From positions 133,671,318 to 133,735,317 of the forward strand of contig NC_071392.1 of NCBI RefSeq assembly GCF_022682495.2: a DNA stretch of 64,000 nucleotides, read 5' to 3'. Of this stretch, positions 34,020 through 45,604 are shown piece by piece. Numbering within the stretch: position 1 is the first letter of the stretch; every line of letters starts with the position of its first letter. A model generated the notes under the pieces. It was not told the DNA's origin. It did no database searches and saw only the letters and a list, made by a program, of their open reading frames with translations. The stretch is from Desmodus rotundus. Lineage: Eukaryota > Chordata > Mammalia > Chiroptera > Phyllostomidae. A program made the position numbers and the translations under genes.

Positions 34020-34460
34020 TGCACACCCAGATGAGCAGACGGGGGGCGCCCACAACTGAAACCCCTGGTGAGCACGCACCCTGATTAGCGGCCCAGATGC
34101 CTGGGCACACAGGCCCAAAATGCCCCAGTGGGCACATACCCCAATCAGTGGCCTGGACGCCCACAACTGAAACCGGAGGTGGGCTGCCTGATCAGCAACC
34201 TGATCAGTGGTGGCTGCCCTGGGCGCACAGGCCCAACGCCAGGCATCAGTGTGCATCCGGATCATCGGCTGGCTGCCTGGCGCACAGACACAAAGCGCCT
34301 GGGTGGGCACGCACCTCGATCAGCAGCCTGGGCGCCCACACCTGAAACCCAGAATGGGCGCCCACACATGATACTTCGAGTGGGTGTGTGCCCGAATCAG
34401 CGGCTGGCTGCCCCAGAGCAAAAGCCCAAAGCTGGAAATCCACTGCTCAACCCAATCAAC
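34020..34460 (+). repeat. About 60-bp tandem units in L1 D 5' leader
   Basis: About seven to eight units start with a (g)atcag-ggc core, seen near 34081, 34143, 34201, 34259, 34318, 34395 and 34453. Two types alternate: one with 'gggcgcccacacctgaaacc', the other with 'ctgggcacacaggcccaaa'. The next level of organisation is therefore a dimer of about 120 bp. The matching array in L1 B is at 15100-15440. Confidence 0.7.
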
Positions 34461-34944
34461 TGCCTGGATGCCTGGGGGCAACCACACCTGAAGCACGAGT
34501 GACTGAACAACTCCCACCTAGACCCTGCCCACAAAGCCCTGCAGGGCCTACTCGCTCTCTAGGAGGAAGGCAGAATGTACAGCAGAAGGGAGCTGCAGGG
34601 CTATAGGAGACTGCAATCTCCGGAAAGACTTGACTCAGTAGAAGGCTAAACTACCCTGGCAACAAGAGCCCCTAGCATCTAAGACAGCAAAGAGCAAGAA
34701 GGTGGAGTGTGAGTTGCCCCTAATTGGTGCACCTCAAGACCAGCACACTGGTGGGAATAAAGGCCTAGGGGGGAGCCGAAGGACCCTAAGGAACTGTATT
34801 GGAGGCTGGAAAACAGGGAAGAGTGTGGCTCAGGAAGGGAGAAAAGTGAAATCAATCCCTCCACCAACTCCCTCCAATTCTCGCATTTCACAGACAGGAA
34901 GAGAAGCAGAACTCATCTGACTGGTTTAAAGCCAGCAGAAGACT

Positions 34945-35221
34945 TTTTTTCTTTTTCTTCTTTTTTCTATTTTTCTATTCTTTTCTCCTTTCCCCCTACA
35001 TTCATACTTCCATTCTGTCCTTCTTCCTTTTTTATTCCTTCCTCCTGCCTTCTTTTATTTATTATTTTATTTTTTGTTAAAATTCTTTATTCTTATCTTT
35101 GCTCTGATCTTTTTAATTACTTCCTCCTTCTGTCCTTCCTTCATTCCCTCCTTCCATTCCTTTTCTATTCCCTTTTTCCTTCCCTACTCTGTCTATTTTT
35201 TTCTTTCTCCTTTACCCACAG
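34945..35221 (+). promoter_or_regulatory. Long pyrimidine tract with splice-acceptor-like end in L1 D leader
   Basis: About 270 nt of almost uninterrupted C/T with TTCC repeats end in TTTACCCACAG|ATGAGAC (AG at 35220-35221). This is an excellent match to a mammalian 3' splice site. The equivalent position in L1 B keeps CCCACAG. Whether it is used is unknown. Confidence 0.5.
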
Positions 35222-35434
35222 ATGAGACAATAAAACCTAGAGCTCTGAAAAAAACAGAGTTAGGCACAGATAGACCTATAAACGTCAGCTCAAGACCAGT
35301 GAGCTCAGGAGAATAAGGAGATTGCACCATGCAATCCCACTGGCATTCTACCACAGAAGTTCATGCTATAAAGCCAGGGAGTCAGAACAGATCAATTCAA
35401 GAAGCAGAGGCTAACAAGAAGAGTCTCAAAACCA

Positions 35435-36358
35435 ATGGGAAGATAAAGAAACAATCCCCAAATGGAAGGAAAGGAGGAAGCCTCAGAAAGAATGCTAACT
35501 GAAAAAGAGGCAAGTCAACTATGAGATACTGAGTTCAAAGCAATGGTTATCAGGAAGCTCACTGAGCTCACAGAGAACTACCAGAAACTACAGGGAAACT
35601 ACAATGAACTCACTACAAACTATATCGACATGAAAAAGGAAATAGAAGCTATCAACAAGGGCCAAGAAGAAATGAAGAATACAATTTCTGAACTGAAGAA
35701 CACAGTGGAAGGAATGAAAAGCAGACTTGATGAAGCAGAGGATCGGATCAGCGAGCTGGAGGACAAAGTAGAAAAAAACAACCACAAGGAGCAAGAAAAG
35801 GAAAAGAGGCTCAGAAAGAATGAAGAGGGATTAAGGGAAATTCAGGACAACATGAAACATAATAATATGGATATAATGGGGATACCAGAAGGAGAAGAGG
35901 AAGAGCAAGGGATATAAAATGGGTTTGAAAAAGTAATGATGGAAAATTTCCCTAATCTGATGAGAAAAAAAGTCACCCAAATCCAGGAAACACAGAGAGT
36001 CCCAAGCAAGAGGAACCCAAAGAGGCCCACTGCAAGACACATCATAATTAAAATGGCAAAATTCCAAGGGAAAGAGAGGATCTTAAAGGCAGCAAGGGAG
36101 AAACAGGAAGTAACATACAAGGGAGCCCCAATAAGGTTAGCAGCTAACTTCTAAATGGAAACACTCCAAGCCAGAAGAGAATGGCAAAAAATATTCCAAG
36201 TAATGAGAACCAGAGGCCTGCAACCAGGACTACTTTACCCAGCAAGGCTCTCAATCCAGATAGAAGGCCAAATAAAGAGTTTCCCAGACAGAAGAAGTCT
36301 AAAAGAATACACTTCCACCAACCCAGCTCTGCAAGAGATGCTAAAGGGACTGCTTTAA
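35435..36358 (+). pseudogene. L1 D ORF1, four nonsense codons but no indel
   Basis: The region is 924 nt long, identical to the intact ORF1 of L1 B, and stays in one frame throughout. It is interrupted only by substitutions to stop codons: TAA at codon 4 (35444-35446), TGA near 35521, TAA at about 35915-35917 and TAA at 36152-36154. Coiled coil (KKEIEAINKGQEEMKNTISEL), RRM (MENFPNL, RHIIIKMAKF) and C-terminal domain (TYKGAPIRLAANF, LLYPARLS) are all recognisable. Confidence 0.9.
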
Positions 36359-36404
36359 GGAAAGGAAGGAAAAGAGAAAGAAAGAGGAACACAGGTATGC
36401 AAAA

Positions 36405-39400
36405 ATGGCAATGAATAACTATCTATCGATAATAACCTTAAACGTAAATGGATTAAATGTTCCAATCAAAAGATATAGAATAGCTGAATGGATAAGAAAG
36501 CTTGCCCTACGCATATGCTGCCTACACGAGACCCACCTCAGGACAAAAGACCTACACAGACTGAAAGTGAAGGGATGGAAACAAATTTTCAAGGCAAATG
36601 CACAGGAAAAAAAAGCAGGGATAGCAATACTCATACCAGAAAAATAGATTTCAAAAGAAGGGCCATAAAGAGAGACCCACAAGGTCACTTCATAATACTC
36701 AAAGGAAGAGTACACCAAGAACACATAAACATTGTAAATATAAATGCACCCTACATAGGAGCACCCAAATACATAAAGAAAATCTTGGAGGACTTCAAGA
36801 AAGATATTGACAGCAACACTGTTATAGTAGGGGACGTTAACACCCCACTGTCAAAAATGGACAGATCTTCCAAACAAAATATAAACAAGGATATTGTGTC
36901 ACTGAACAAAACCCTAGATGAAATGGATTTAACTGATATATATAGACCTTTTCATCCCAAGGAAGCAAAATACACATTCTTTTCAAGTGTACATGGAACT
37001 TTTTCAAACATAGACCACATGATAGGACACAAAGCAAGCCTCAAAAAATTCAAGAAAATTGAAATCATATCAAGCACTTTCTCTGACTACAAGGGGCTGA
37101 AACTAGAAAGCAACCCCAAAGGAAAAAACCCAAAACACTCAAAATCATGGAGACTGAATAACATTCTATTAACCAAAGAATGGGTCAAGAACAAGATTAT
37201 GGAAGAAACCTAAAACTTTCAGGGAACAAACAAAAATGAACTCACACCAACCCAAAACCTATGGGACACAGCATAGGCAGTCCTGAGAGGGACGTTCATA
37301 GCAATACAGGCCTACCTTAAAAAGATAGAAACATTTCAAAAAGACAACTTAACCCTACGCCTACAAGAACTCGAGCAACAACAACAAAGACAGCCCAGAG
37401 AAAGTAGAAGGAAGGAAATAACAAGATCAGAGCAGAGTTAAATGACATAGAGACTAAAAGCACAATTCTAAGGATCAATGAATCCAGGAGCTGGTTCTTT
37501 GAAAAGGTAAACAAAATCAACAAGCCTTTATGCAGGCTCATCAAGAAAAAGAGAGAAGACCCAAATAAACACAAGTAGAAATGAAAGAGGAAAGATTACA
37601 ACTGATACCACAGAAATACAAAGGATTGTAAGATATTACTATGAAGAACTGTATCAGTTCTTCGAAGAACTATGAAGAAATTTGAAAACCTAGGTGAAAT
37701 GGACACATTTCTAGAAAAAAAATAATCTTCTGAAACTCAATGAAGAAGCAGAAAGCCTGAACAGACCAATGACACCTGATGAAATTGAAGCAGTAATCAA
37801 AAAACTGCCAACACACAAAAGCCCTGGACCAGATGGTTTCACAGTAGAATTCTACAAAGCATTCAAGGAAGAGCAAACCCCCATCCTTCACAGACTATTC
37901 AAAAAATCCAAACTGATGGAAGACTCCCAAACTCTTTTTATGAAGCCAGCATCATCCTAATCGCCAAAACCAGATAACGACACAGAAAGAAAGAAAACTT
38001 CAGGCCAATGTCGCTGATGAACACAGACGCTAAAATTCTCAACAAAATATTGGTAAACCACATCCAGCAATACATTGAAAAGATCATCCACCATGACCAA
38101 GTGGGATTCATCCCAGGGATGCAAGGATGGTACAATATTCGCCAATCAAGAAACATAATACATCACATCAACAACAGCAAAGACAAAAATCACATGATCA
38201 TATCAATAGATGCAGAAAAAGCATTTGAGAAGATATAGCACCCATTTGTGATAAAAACACCGAGCAAAGTGGGAATAAAGGGAGCATTCCTCAACATAAT
38301 AAAGGCCATATATGAGAGACCTACAGCCAACATCATACTCAATGGACAAAAAGTTAGAGCTTTCCCACTGAGATCAGGAACAAGACAAGGATGCCCTCTC
38401 TCACCACTCCTATTCAGCATAGTACTGGAAGTCCTAGCCACAGCAATCAGAATAGAAAAAGAAATAAAAGGCATCCAAATTGGAAAGGAGGAAACAAAAC
38501 TGTCACTGTTTGCAGATGACATGATAGTGTACATGGAAAATCCTATAGACTCCACCAAAAAACTACTCGACCTAATAAATGAATTTAGCAAAACAGCTGG
38601 ATGCAAAGTCAATACTCAGAAATCAAAGGCATTCCTGTATACCAACAATAAAACTGCACAAAGAGAAATCAGAAAAAAAATTGCATTTGATATAGCACAA
38701 AAGAAAAACAAAGTACCTAGGTATCAACCTAACCAAGTAGATAAAAGTCCTGTACTGACAAAACTACACAACATTGATGAAAGAAATTACGGAAGACACA
38801 AACAAATGGAAGCATATGCCATTTCATCGATTGAAAGGATTGAAATAATTAACATCATAAAAATGTACATACTACCCAAAACAATTTATAGATTTAATGC
38901 AATCTCCATTAGAGTACCCATGACAGATTTCACAGATATACACAAAGAGTTCAGAAATTCATATGGAACCATAAACGACCCCGAATACCTGCAGCAATTT
39001 TGAGAAAGAAGAACAAAGCAGGAGGGATCACAATACCTGATATCAAACCATATTACAAGGCCACTGTAATCAAAACAGCCTGGTACTGACATAAGAACAG
39101 GCCCATAGACCAATGGAACAGAACAGAGAGCCCAGAAATAAACTCAAGTCTTTACGGTCAATTAATATTTGACAAAGGAGGCAGGAGCATAAAATGGAGC
39201 AAAAACAGCCTCTTCAACAGATGGTGTTGGGAGATCTGGACAGCTACGTTCAAAAAAATGAAACTTGATCACCAACTTACGCCATAAACAAAAGTAAACT
39301 CAAGATGAATGAACAACTTAAATATAAGTCATAACACCATAAAAGTCCTCGAGGAAAACATTGGCAGGAAAATCTCAGACATTCCACACAGCAACATCCT

Positions 39401-40231
39401 CACAGACACATCCCCTAAAGCAAGGGACATAAAGGAAAGAATAAACAAATGGGACCTCATCAAAATAAAACGCTTCTGCAGGGCTAAAGAAAATCACACC
39501 AAATTACAAAGAGAACCAACAGTATGGGAAAACATATTTGCCAATGATACCTCAGACAAGGGTCTGATCTCCAAAATATATAAAGAACTCACGAGACTCC
39601 ACTCCAGGAAGACAAACAATGGACAAAGGACTGGAACAGACACTTCTCCAAGGAAGACATACAGAGGGCCCAGAGACATATGAAAAGATGCTCAGCATCA
39701 CTAGCCATCAGAGAGATGCAAATTGAAACCCCAATGAGGTACCATCTCACACCAGTCAGAGTGGCCAACATAAAGGAATCCACAAACAAATGTTGGAGAG
39801 GATGCAGAGAAAAGGGAACCCTAGTGCACTGTTGGTGGGAATGCAGACTGGTGAGGCCACTGTGGAAAACAGTATGGAATTTCTTCAGAAAACTAAAAAT
39901 GGAAGTGGCCTTTCACCCAGCAATTCCGTTGCTGGGATTATACCCTAAGAACCTTGAAACTCCAATCCAAAAGAACCTATGCACCCCAATGTTCATAGCA
40001 GCACAATTTACAATAGCCAAGTACTGGAAGCAACCTAAGTGCCCATCAGCAAATGAGTGGATCCAAAAACTATGGTATATTTACACAATGGAATTCTACT
40101 CAGCAGAGAGAAAGAAAGAGCTTATACACTTTGCAACAGCATGGATGGAACTGGAGAGCATTATGCTAAGTGAAATAAGCCAGGTGGTGAGGGACAAATA
40201 CCATATGATCTCACCTTTAACTGGAACATAA
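36405..40231 (+). pseudogene. L1 D ORF2 (endonuclease/reverse transcriptase), broken
   Basis: The frame begins MAMNNYLSIITLNVNGLN (endonuclease start; the Asn in TLNVNGLN is part of the active site) and ends SPLTGT. Endonuclease sequence continues in another frame from about 36650 (GDVNTPLSKMDRSS, DHMIGHKASL). Stops include TAA at 37211-37213 and TAG at 38236-38238, both shared with L1 B. Frameshifts lie near 36650, 37710, 37960 and 39000. The reverse transcriptase keeps [13 protein letters not shown] and the catalytic FADD box (38509-38520). The C-terminal Cys motif C-x3-C-x7-H-x4-C is complete at 39791-39844. The total length is normal. Confidence 0.9.
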
Positions 40232-40494
40232 TCAACAAAAGAGAAAAGCAAACAAAATATAACCAGAGACATTGAAGTTAAGAACAATCTAATGATAGCC
40301 AGAGGGGAGTGGGGAGGGGACAGTGGGGAGAGGGGTTACAGGAACTACTATAAAGGACACATGGACAAAATCCAGGGGGAGGGTGGAAGAGGGGGAGGGA
40401 GGTGCTTTCTGCTGGAGTGGGGTGGAGGGATGGGGAGAAAAGGCAGACAACTGTAATTGAATAACAATAAAAATTTTTAAAAACCAAAACAATA

Positions 40495-41020
40495 GTTCTG
40501 CTTTTATTTTTTTATCTCATCCCACCTCAATAACAGTAAAATCAGCATAGTAAATGCTCCACCTAAAGATATCATTTCCTTGTCACTTTTTGGCACAGTT
40601 GCCCTCAGGATAAATATCACATGAAAGCATAATTTGGATATAGAAAAGAGAGAAGTTGTAGTTCAAAAACTATTTTTAAGGTAATTTTTTCAAATTATAA
40701 ACATAATTAAAAATGTTTGAGAAGATGAAATTGCAACTCTGCCAAGAAAATCTAGAGAAATTACTGAATAAAACATTCTCAGTTTAAGTGGCAGGGTCTT
40801 TTCACTGTATAGTTTAGGATCTGCAAGTGCCAGGCTCCACAATTTAGATATTTTATGCCACAAAAATATTCTAACCTAAATTTTATTGCTAATTGAAATT
40901 CTTTATGGTATGTGTATCTTAAGACTGAGCCATAAAATATATGGTAAACTTCTAAATTATGTGAAGAAATGCATTCTAGGTAGTAAGTGAGGTGTATTAA
41001 TAACAATAACATAATTAGAA
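40495..41020. other. AT-rich non-coding stretch, nothing recognised
   Basis: The sequence downstream of L1 D holds only short frames without family motifs. Confidence 0.45.
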
Positions 41021-41024
41021 TAGT

Positions 41025-41270
41025 AATGATACTTAACATTCATTAAGCACTTTCTGTGTGCTGGGCACTACACTAAGCTTTTGAAAAACATTTTTTCATT
41101 CTTTCCTTACAACAATCCCCTGATGAAAGAACTACTTTAATCTCTAGTCCCAGGTGAAGAAATGGGTACTAGAGAGAATAGGTAAGTTGCCCATGTTTAG
41201 CCAACTTTACATGGGTGAGCCTAGAAACAAGCACAGTGTCGTCTGACTCAGAGTATGAACTCAGAGCATA
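41025..41270 (-). mobile_element. MIR SINE
   Basis: On the plus strand it reads as reversed MIR: 'cattaagcactttctgtgtgctgggcac', 'acaacaatcccctgatgaaag', 'gtaagttgccca' and 'gtcgtctgactcagagt'. It covers most of the family length. Confidence 0.7.
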
Positions 41271-41399
41271 CAGAAGAACCAGATGGAAGTAGTGCACAAT
41301 GGAAATGAAAGACCAGGAATTGCATAGCCAACCCTAATTTATGCCATGTGGACTGGCCCCATCTTTGTTCAATAAAAGCACCAAATACTAGACTTCACA

Positions 41400-41700
41400 G
41401 TTCTCAGAGATGGAATCAGCCTGGGTTCGCCCAAAACAGATCCTCAGACAAGAATTTGGGTGTAAGTAGGTTATTTGGGAGGTGATTCCTGGAAAGATGG
41501 TGGGGAAATGGGGAAATGAGACAGGGAAGAGAAGGAAGCCAATCTGAGGTATACCAATGAGCATGTTAACACTGTTGGCCTGGTACTCTATCCCACTGGG
41601 GACATCTGGATGGCTATGCTGAACATGGTTTAGAGTTTTCTCACCCAGAGCTAAGAAAGCTGGGCTCTGTAACCACCAACTCCTGCCTGTCAGTGGTTGA
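41400..41700. repeat. Unassigned interspersed repeat, copy 2
   Basis: 'cccaaaacagatcctcagacaag', 'gtaggttatttgggaggtgattcctggaaa' and 'ggaagccaatctgaggtat-ccaatgagca' line up in order with 51195-51325. A copy tail is also seen at 1-130. I cannot name the family. From 41701 to 42300 nothing else is recognised. Confidence 0.45.
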
Positions 41701-42579
41701 AGGTACATCCCACAGCATTAATGTCTGGACACTTTTGGCCTGTTCTTTGCCTTAGCTGTGCAGATTCTCTGCCTGACTCAGGCACTGGCAAGTACAGAAG
41801 TGAGAGCCAGGGGATGGGAATGTGGGTGCCCACTGACAGTTGTTCCATTATGTATGTCTCCACAAGGATATTCTTGGCTTCAAATTTGATAATCACTTCG
41901 TCTCATAGAGGTGTCATTCTAAAAACATTATTTTGGCCAAGGGCTTACAATTACAACCACTGATGATAGAATATTTTTTTCCTAGATCCTTCCAGGTTTT
42001 TGCCCTGAGAGATGGAGAAAAGTAGGTACCTGCAACTCCATGAGACATTATTTGACCTCAAAAAGTCAAAGCGTGCTGGAGGACTCCCAAGGTGCTGACT
42101 TCTTCCTGCTTCTCTTATTCATGGTCCCAACATTCTGAGAATCTGGAGCCAAGGGGCTTTCAGTAAAACTCACTAGAGGACATACTCAAGGCAGGCAAAG
42201 ACTGTTAAAAAGCCATTTTTCTTTTGCCTAAGAGATTTAAAAGTCAGTAGTGAACGAATGAGAGTGGTAAACCTTATGGTTAAGAATACTGTCAGCCAAA
42301 GGCCAGTTGTTGGTATCAGTTCAACACCAACAGGAATCCCCAATTTGGGGTGCAGCAAAGAAGGAAACTTCTATTCAGTGTAAACAGCTCAACTGTGATA
42401 CAGCACAGCTGTGGTTATAACACAGCTCTGAAAACAGCACTACTGTTGGGCAGCTCTTGGGGGAAGTATCCCTGGGGACATCTTCAGTATTTCAGCTCCA
42501 GCCAGAGAAATGGTCTTCAGTTTTGGGTAGAAAAGGAACATACTCTCAGATCCTAAGGGAAGCTGACTTGTATATACAT

Positions 42580-42760
42580 GGTCTATGATTGGTCTATCCT
42601 CAAGCAAATGAGGACTCAAATCCTCACAGTATGATTGGTCCTGATTGATCAGAATGGAGCTGCTCTGATTGGTCAGTGAAGAAGCTGATGGGGATACAAC
42701 TGTGCATCCCAGATGGGATGGGGATCCTAGGAACTCCTTTATAAGGTCTGGCTCAGGTGG
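42580..42760 (+). promoter_or_regulatory. LTR-like promoter: repeated CCAAT boxes plus TATA
   Basis: Three reversed CCAAT boxes (GATTGGT at 42587-42593, 42633-42639, 42667-42673) and a near match (GATTGAT at 42643) precede a TATAA at 42740-42744. This spacing is usual in retroviral LTRs and some cellular promoters. The element could be an old solo LTR spanning roughly 42200-42850, but I could not fix TG...CA ends or a target duplication. Confidence 0.4.
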
Positions 42761-42859
42761 CAGGAACACAGTACAGGCAGGCAGTTCAGTGCAGGCTTCT
42801 TCCTAAAGTGCAATTTGCCCGGGAGGCCCCTGTAAAGACATGGATGCTAGGTTCTGTTT

Positions 42860-43040
42860 TTTATTTTTTATTTTTGTTAATAAGAGGAGACAGAGAGAGA
42901 GAAACATCAGTTTGTTGTTCCACTTACTGATGCATTCATTGGTTGACTCTTGTATGTACCCTGACTAAGGATCAAACTCACAACCTTGGCGTATCAGGAC
43001 AATGTTCTAACCAATTGAGCTATTTGGCCAGAATCAAACT
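42860..43040 (-). mobile_element. VES SINE, minus strand
   Basis: Reversed VES signature: an A/T-rich tail region with 'gagacagagagagagaaacatcag', then 'gatgcattcattggttgactcttgta', 'accctgac-aaggatcaaac', and the tRNA-like head 'aaccaattgagctatttggcca'. It is diverged. Confidence 0.75.
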
Positions 43041-43239
43041 ATGTGCTTTTAAATTTGAGCCATTAGCCATTGGTAGCCATTGTTAGCGGGTATGTTCTCA
43101 TGCCTCACATTTAAGCCTTAGAAATTCAGGCATGCGGCATGAATATTTTTTGCTACATTGATTTGGTTCACTTTTTGGCATTTAAAAGGAAAAGATGAGC
43201 TTATTTATGCACCACATTATACCTGACCATATAGTGTGA

Positions 43240-43242
43240 AGG

Positions 43243-43275
<33 letters not shown>

Positions 43276-43292
43276 TGTGTGTGTGTGAGGGT
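43240..43292 (+). repeat. GT/GC dinucleotide microsatellite
   Basis: A (GT)n run is interrupted by GCGCGCATGCG, giving an alternating purine-pyrimidine tract of about 45 bp. Confidence 0.9.
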
Positions 43293-43416
43293 GGTGTGCA
43301 TAACCTGGAGAGACAGAAGAGTTTACAAAAAAATGAGAGGCTTGAAATATGTCATAGACATAATGCAAGCCAAATTTTTATTGGAACCAAAGTTGAGTTC
43401 TGATTTTTGCCCTTTT

Positions 43417-43609
43417 ATTTTATTACTTAAAGATATTATTTATTCTTAGAGGAGAATATATAGAGAGAAACGTTGATCAGTTGCCTTTTTCATGCCCCCA
43501 ATCAGGGATGTAGCCCACAACCAGGCATGTGCCCTGACTGGGAATTGAACTGGCAACCTTTTGGTTTGTGGCATGATTCCCAACCCACTGAACCTCACCA
43601 GTCAGGGCA
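43417..43609 (-). mobile_element. VES SINE, minus strand
   Basis: Reversed VES: 'aaagatattatttattcttag', 'agagagaaacgttgatcagttgcc', 'ccctgactgggaattgaactggcaacc' (the reversed B-box region) and 'cactgaacctcaccagtcaggg'. It is flanked by an imperfect repeat, atttttg(c/t)cctttt, at 43403-43416 and 43610-43623. Confidence 0.85.
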
Positions 43610-44633
43610 ATTTTTGTCCTTTTTCATTAAAATAAAAACGTATCAACAATGAAAGCTTTGATGGATTACCATAGAGAGAATATAGATGGAACCATAAATA
43701 ATTTTTAGTTTTCTTTTAAAATCTAAATTGAGTGTTATATTGCAAAAATATATTCCACAAAATATTATTTGAATGCCAAGTCACCCAATTGTATAGCAAA
43801 AGGGTGATCTTCTAAAGGTTTATTTCCTCCTGGAGTACTGTCTAGATAAGGTTGATTTCTGCCTTTTATGGCTGTGATTTAAAATATGACTTTTCTGAAC
43901 TTTGTAACCTTATTTGAAGGAAAGCATTTTAAGAGGAAGGGATAAAATTCAATTAACTGAGATGACAGAAATTAATCTACTGGGCAAATATATCAGGCAG
44001 TTGGAAGCATTCATACCTTTCAAAAAGGAAATAACCTATTTCTTGCCTTGTTATCTAATGAAACAGGAGTTTATTTCTCTTGAAGCTGTTACAAATCTGC
44101 TTAATGAGGCCTAAACACTATTGCCAAGCAATTAGAGGTTTTATTATATCAGTGATTTATTTCATTTCCGCAGTTGCTGATAATCATTAGCCAAAACTGT
44201 CTCATCTAAGAATGCCCATATGTGTACACACATGTGTGCACACACACACATTCTAGCTGGCTGAGAAATATAATAGCTCCACTGACAGCTGAGGCCAGAG
44301 GCTGTGAGTAAACAGCCTCAGACAGTTTCCAAACTTGGACATTCTGTATATTTTATTAATTAATGCATTTGTGCTGATCTGTGTTCATTTTCTCTTCTGT
44401 GGGTATTATTTTTTAGGTATTGAAAAATGGTAGCATTTACTAACACAAACACACATGTAGCAGGATTTCATTTTCCAAAGGTCCACTTCACTATTGGCTG
44501 TGCCACATGCTCTTCTAGATCCTTGCCACTTTGTGTGAAGGTATAACATCCACACAAATTTACAAATAATGTTTTGAATGGGTAATTTTGTCGAATATAC
44601 CCTTTCACCTTTCTTGCTCCAAATTTTTAAAAA

Positions 44634-44850
44634 GATTTTTTTAATTTAGTTTTAGAGAGAGGGGAAGGGATGAAGAAAGAAAGGGAGAGAAATATTAATG
44701 TGAGAGAGAAACATCAACTGGTTGCTCTCATACATGCCTCAACCAAACATGCAACCCAGGTATGTGCTCTGACTGGGAATCAAACTGGCAATCTTTCACT
44801 TTGCAGGATGACACCCAACCAGCTGAGCCACACCAGTCAGGGCTCTTAAC
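44634..44850 (-). mobile_element. VES SINE, minus strand
   Basis: Reversed VES with a 'gagagaggggaagggatg' body, 'agaaacatcaactggttgc', 'tgactgggaatcaaactggca' and 'gagccacaccagtcagggct'. It has a perfect 15-bp target duplication, ccaaatttttaaaaa, at 44619-44633 and 44851-44865. The preceding stretch 43620-44618 and the following 44866-45600 hold nothing I recognise. Confidence 0.9.
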
Positions 44851-45604
44851 CCAAATTTTTAAAAATATTTATCAATAAGAATGAATTGCATATTAATTGT
44901 ATGCCTAATGCTATTAGACAATGCAACAAGTACAGGAGAAAAGGTACACCCCAAAGTCACAGCATTTGGAATACAGTCAGAGAAGCAACCCATACAGCAA
45001 AAACATAGGAAGAATGCACAGCAACTGAAGCAGGTGAGAGACTTGCAGAGAAAGAACCTCCATGCTAAGCAATAATATACAGAAAATGATATCTCCTACC
45101 TTTCTATTCCTAGATTGTCCCCATTACCAGGTGGATGACTCAGGTACAGCCAAGCTCATGAGAACTCGAGTAATTTCCTTGGTACCTGACTGAAGCCTAC
45201 ACCTTCGTAGTAACTGCCATCCATCAAGTGCCTCCTCTGTGACAGAAAGCCTTTAAGAGCCTTGTTTTGTGCAAGGTATTGTTCACGAAGAAACTGCTTA
45301 ATGCAAAGCCTGCATAATTCAACATTAATCCCAAAGAAAGTGAGTATTTCTGATTAACAGCCATATGGCAACAGAATAAACTAGTATGCAATTCCCTCCA
45401 CCTGTCAACTTTGAAATTACACAATTCTGGATTCTTTTTTATTTCATGGAGACTTGCATTATTTCAAATTTGGAGCAAATAAAAACAACTAACATTTTAT
45501 ATCATACTAAATTAAATTAAAAATATGTCTCCTCACTACTTATCTTCATTTTTATGCTAACAATTCTTACATTAATGGCAATATAGTAGTTATATAATAT
45601 TTAC

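Larger units (their letters stand above)
33542..40490 (+). mobile_element. Full-length LINE-1 'D'
   Basis: A 6.9-kb L1 starts at the conserved 5' sequence ggagaagatggcagcgagat (33545) and ends in the A-rich tail near 40490. The order is leader (33545-35434), ORF1 (35435-36358), a 46-bp gap, ORF2 (36405-40231), then a G-rich 3' UTR. It is the same subfamily as L1 B and lies in inverted orientation to it. A clear target duplication is not visible; a weak 'ccaa(aa)caata' match flanks it. Confidence 0.9.

Noticed and set aside
34020..34460. CRISPR-like spaced repeats
   Set aside because: The units are directly adjacent and variable in length, inside an L1 leader of a mammalian genome; there are no unique spacers.
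42580..42760. Promoter of a host gene
   Set aside because: No coding exon or splice donor follows within several kb; an LTR origin fits better.
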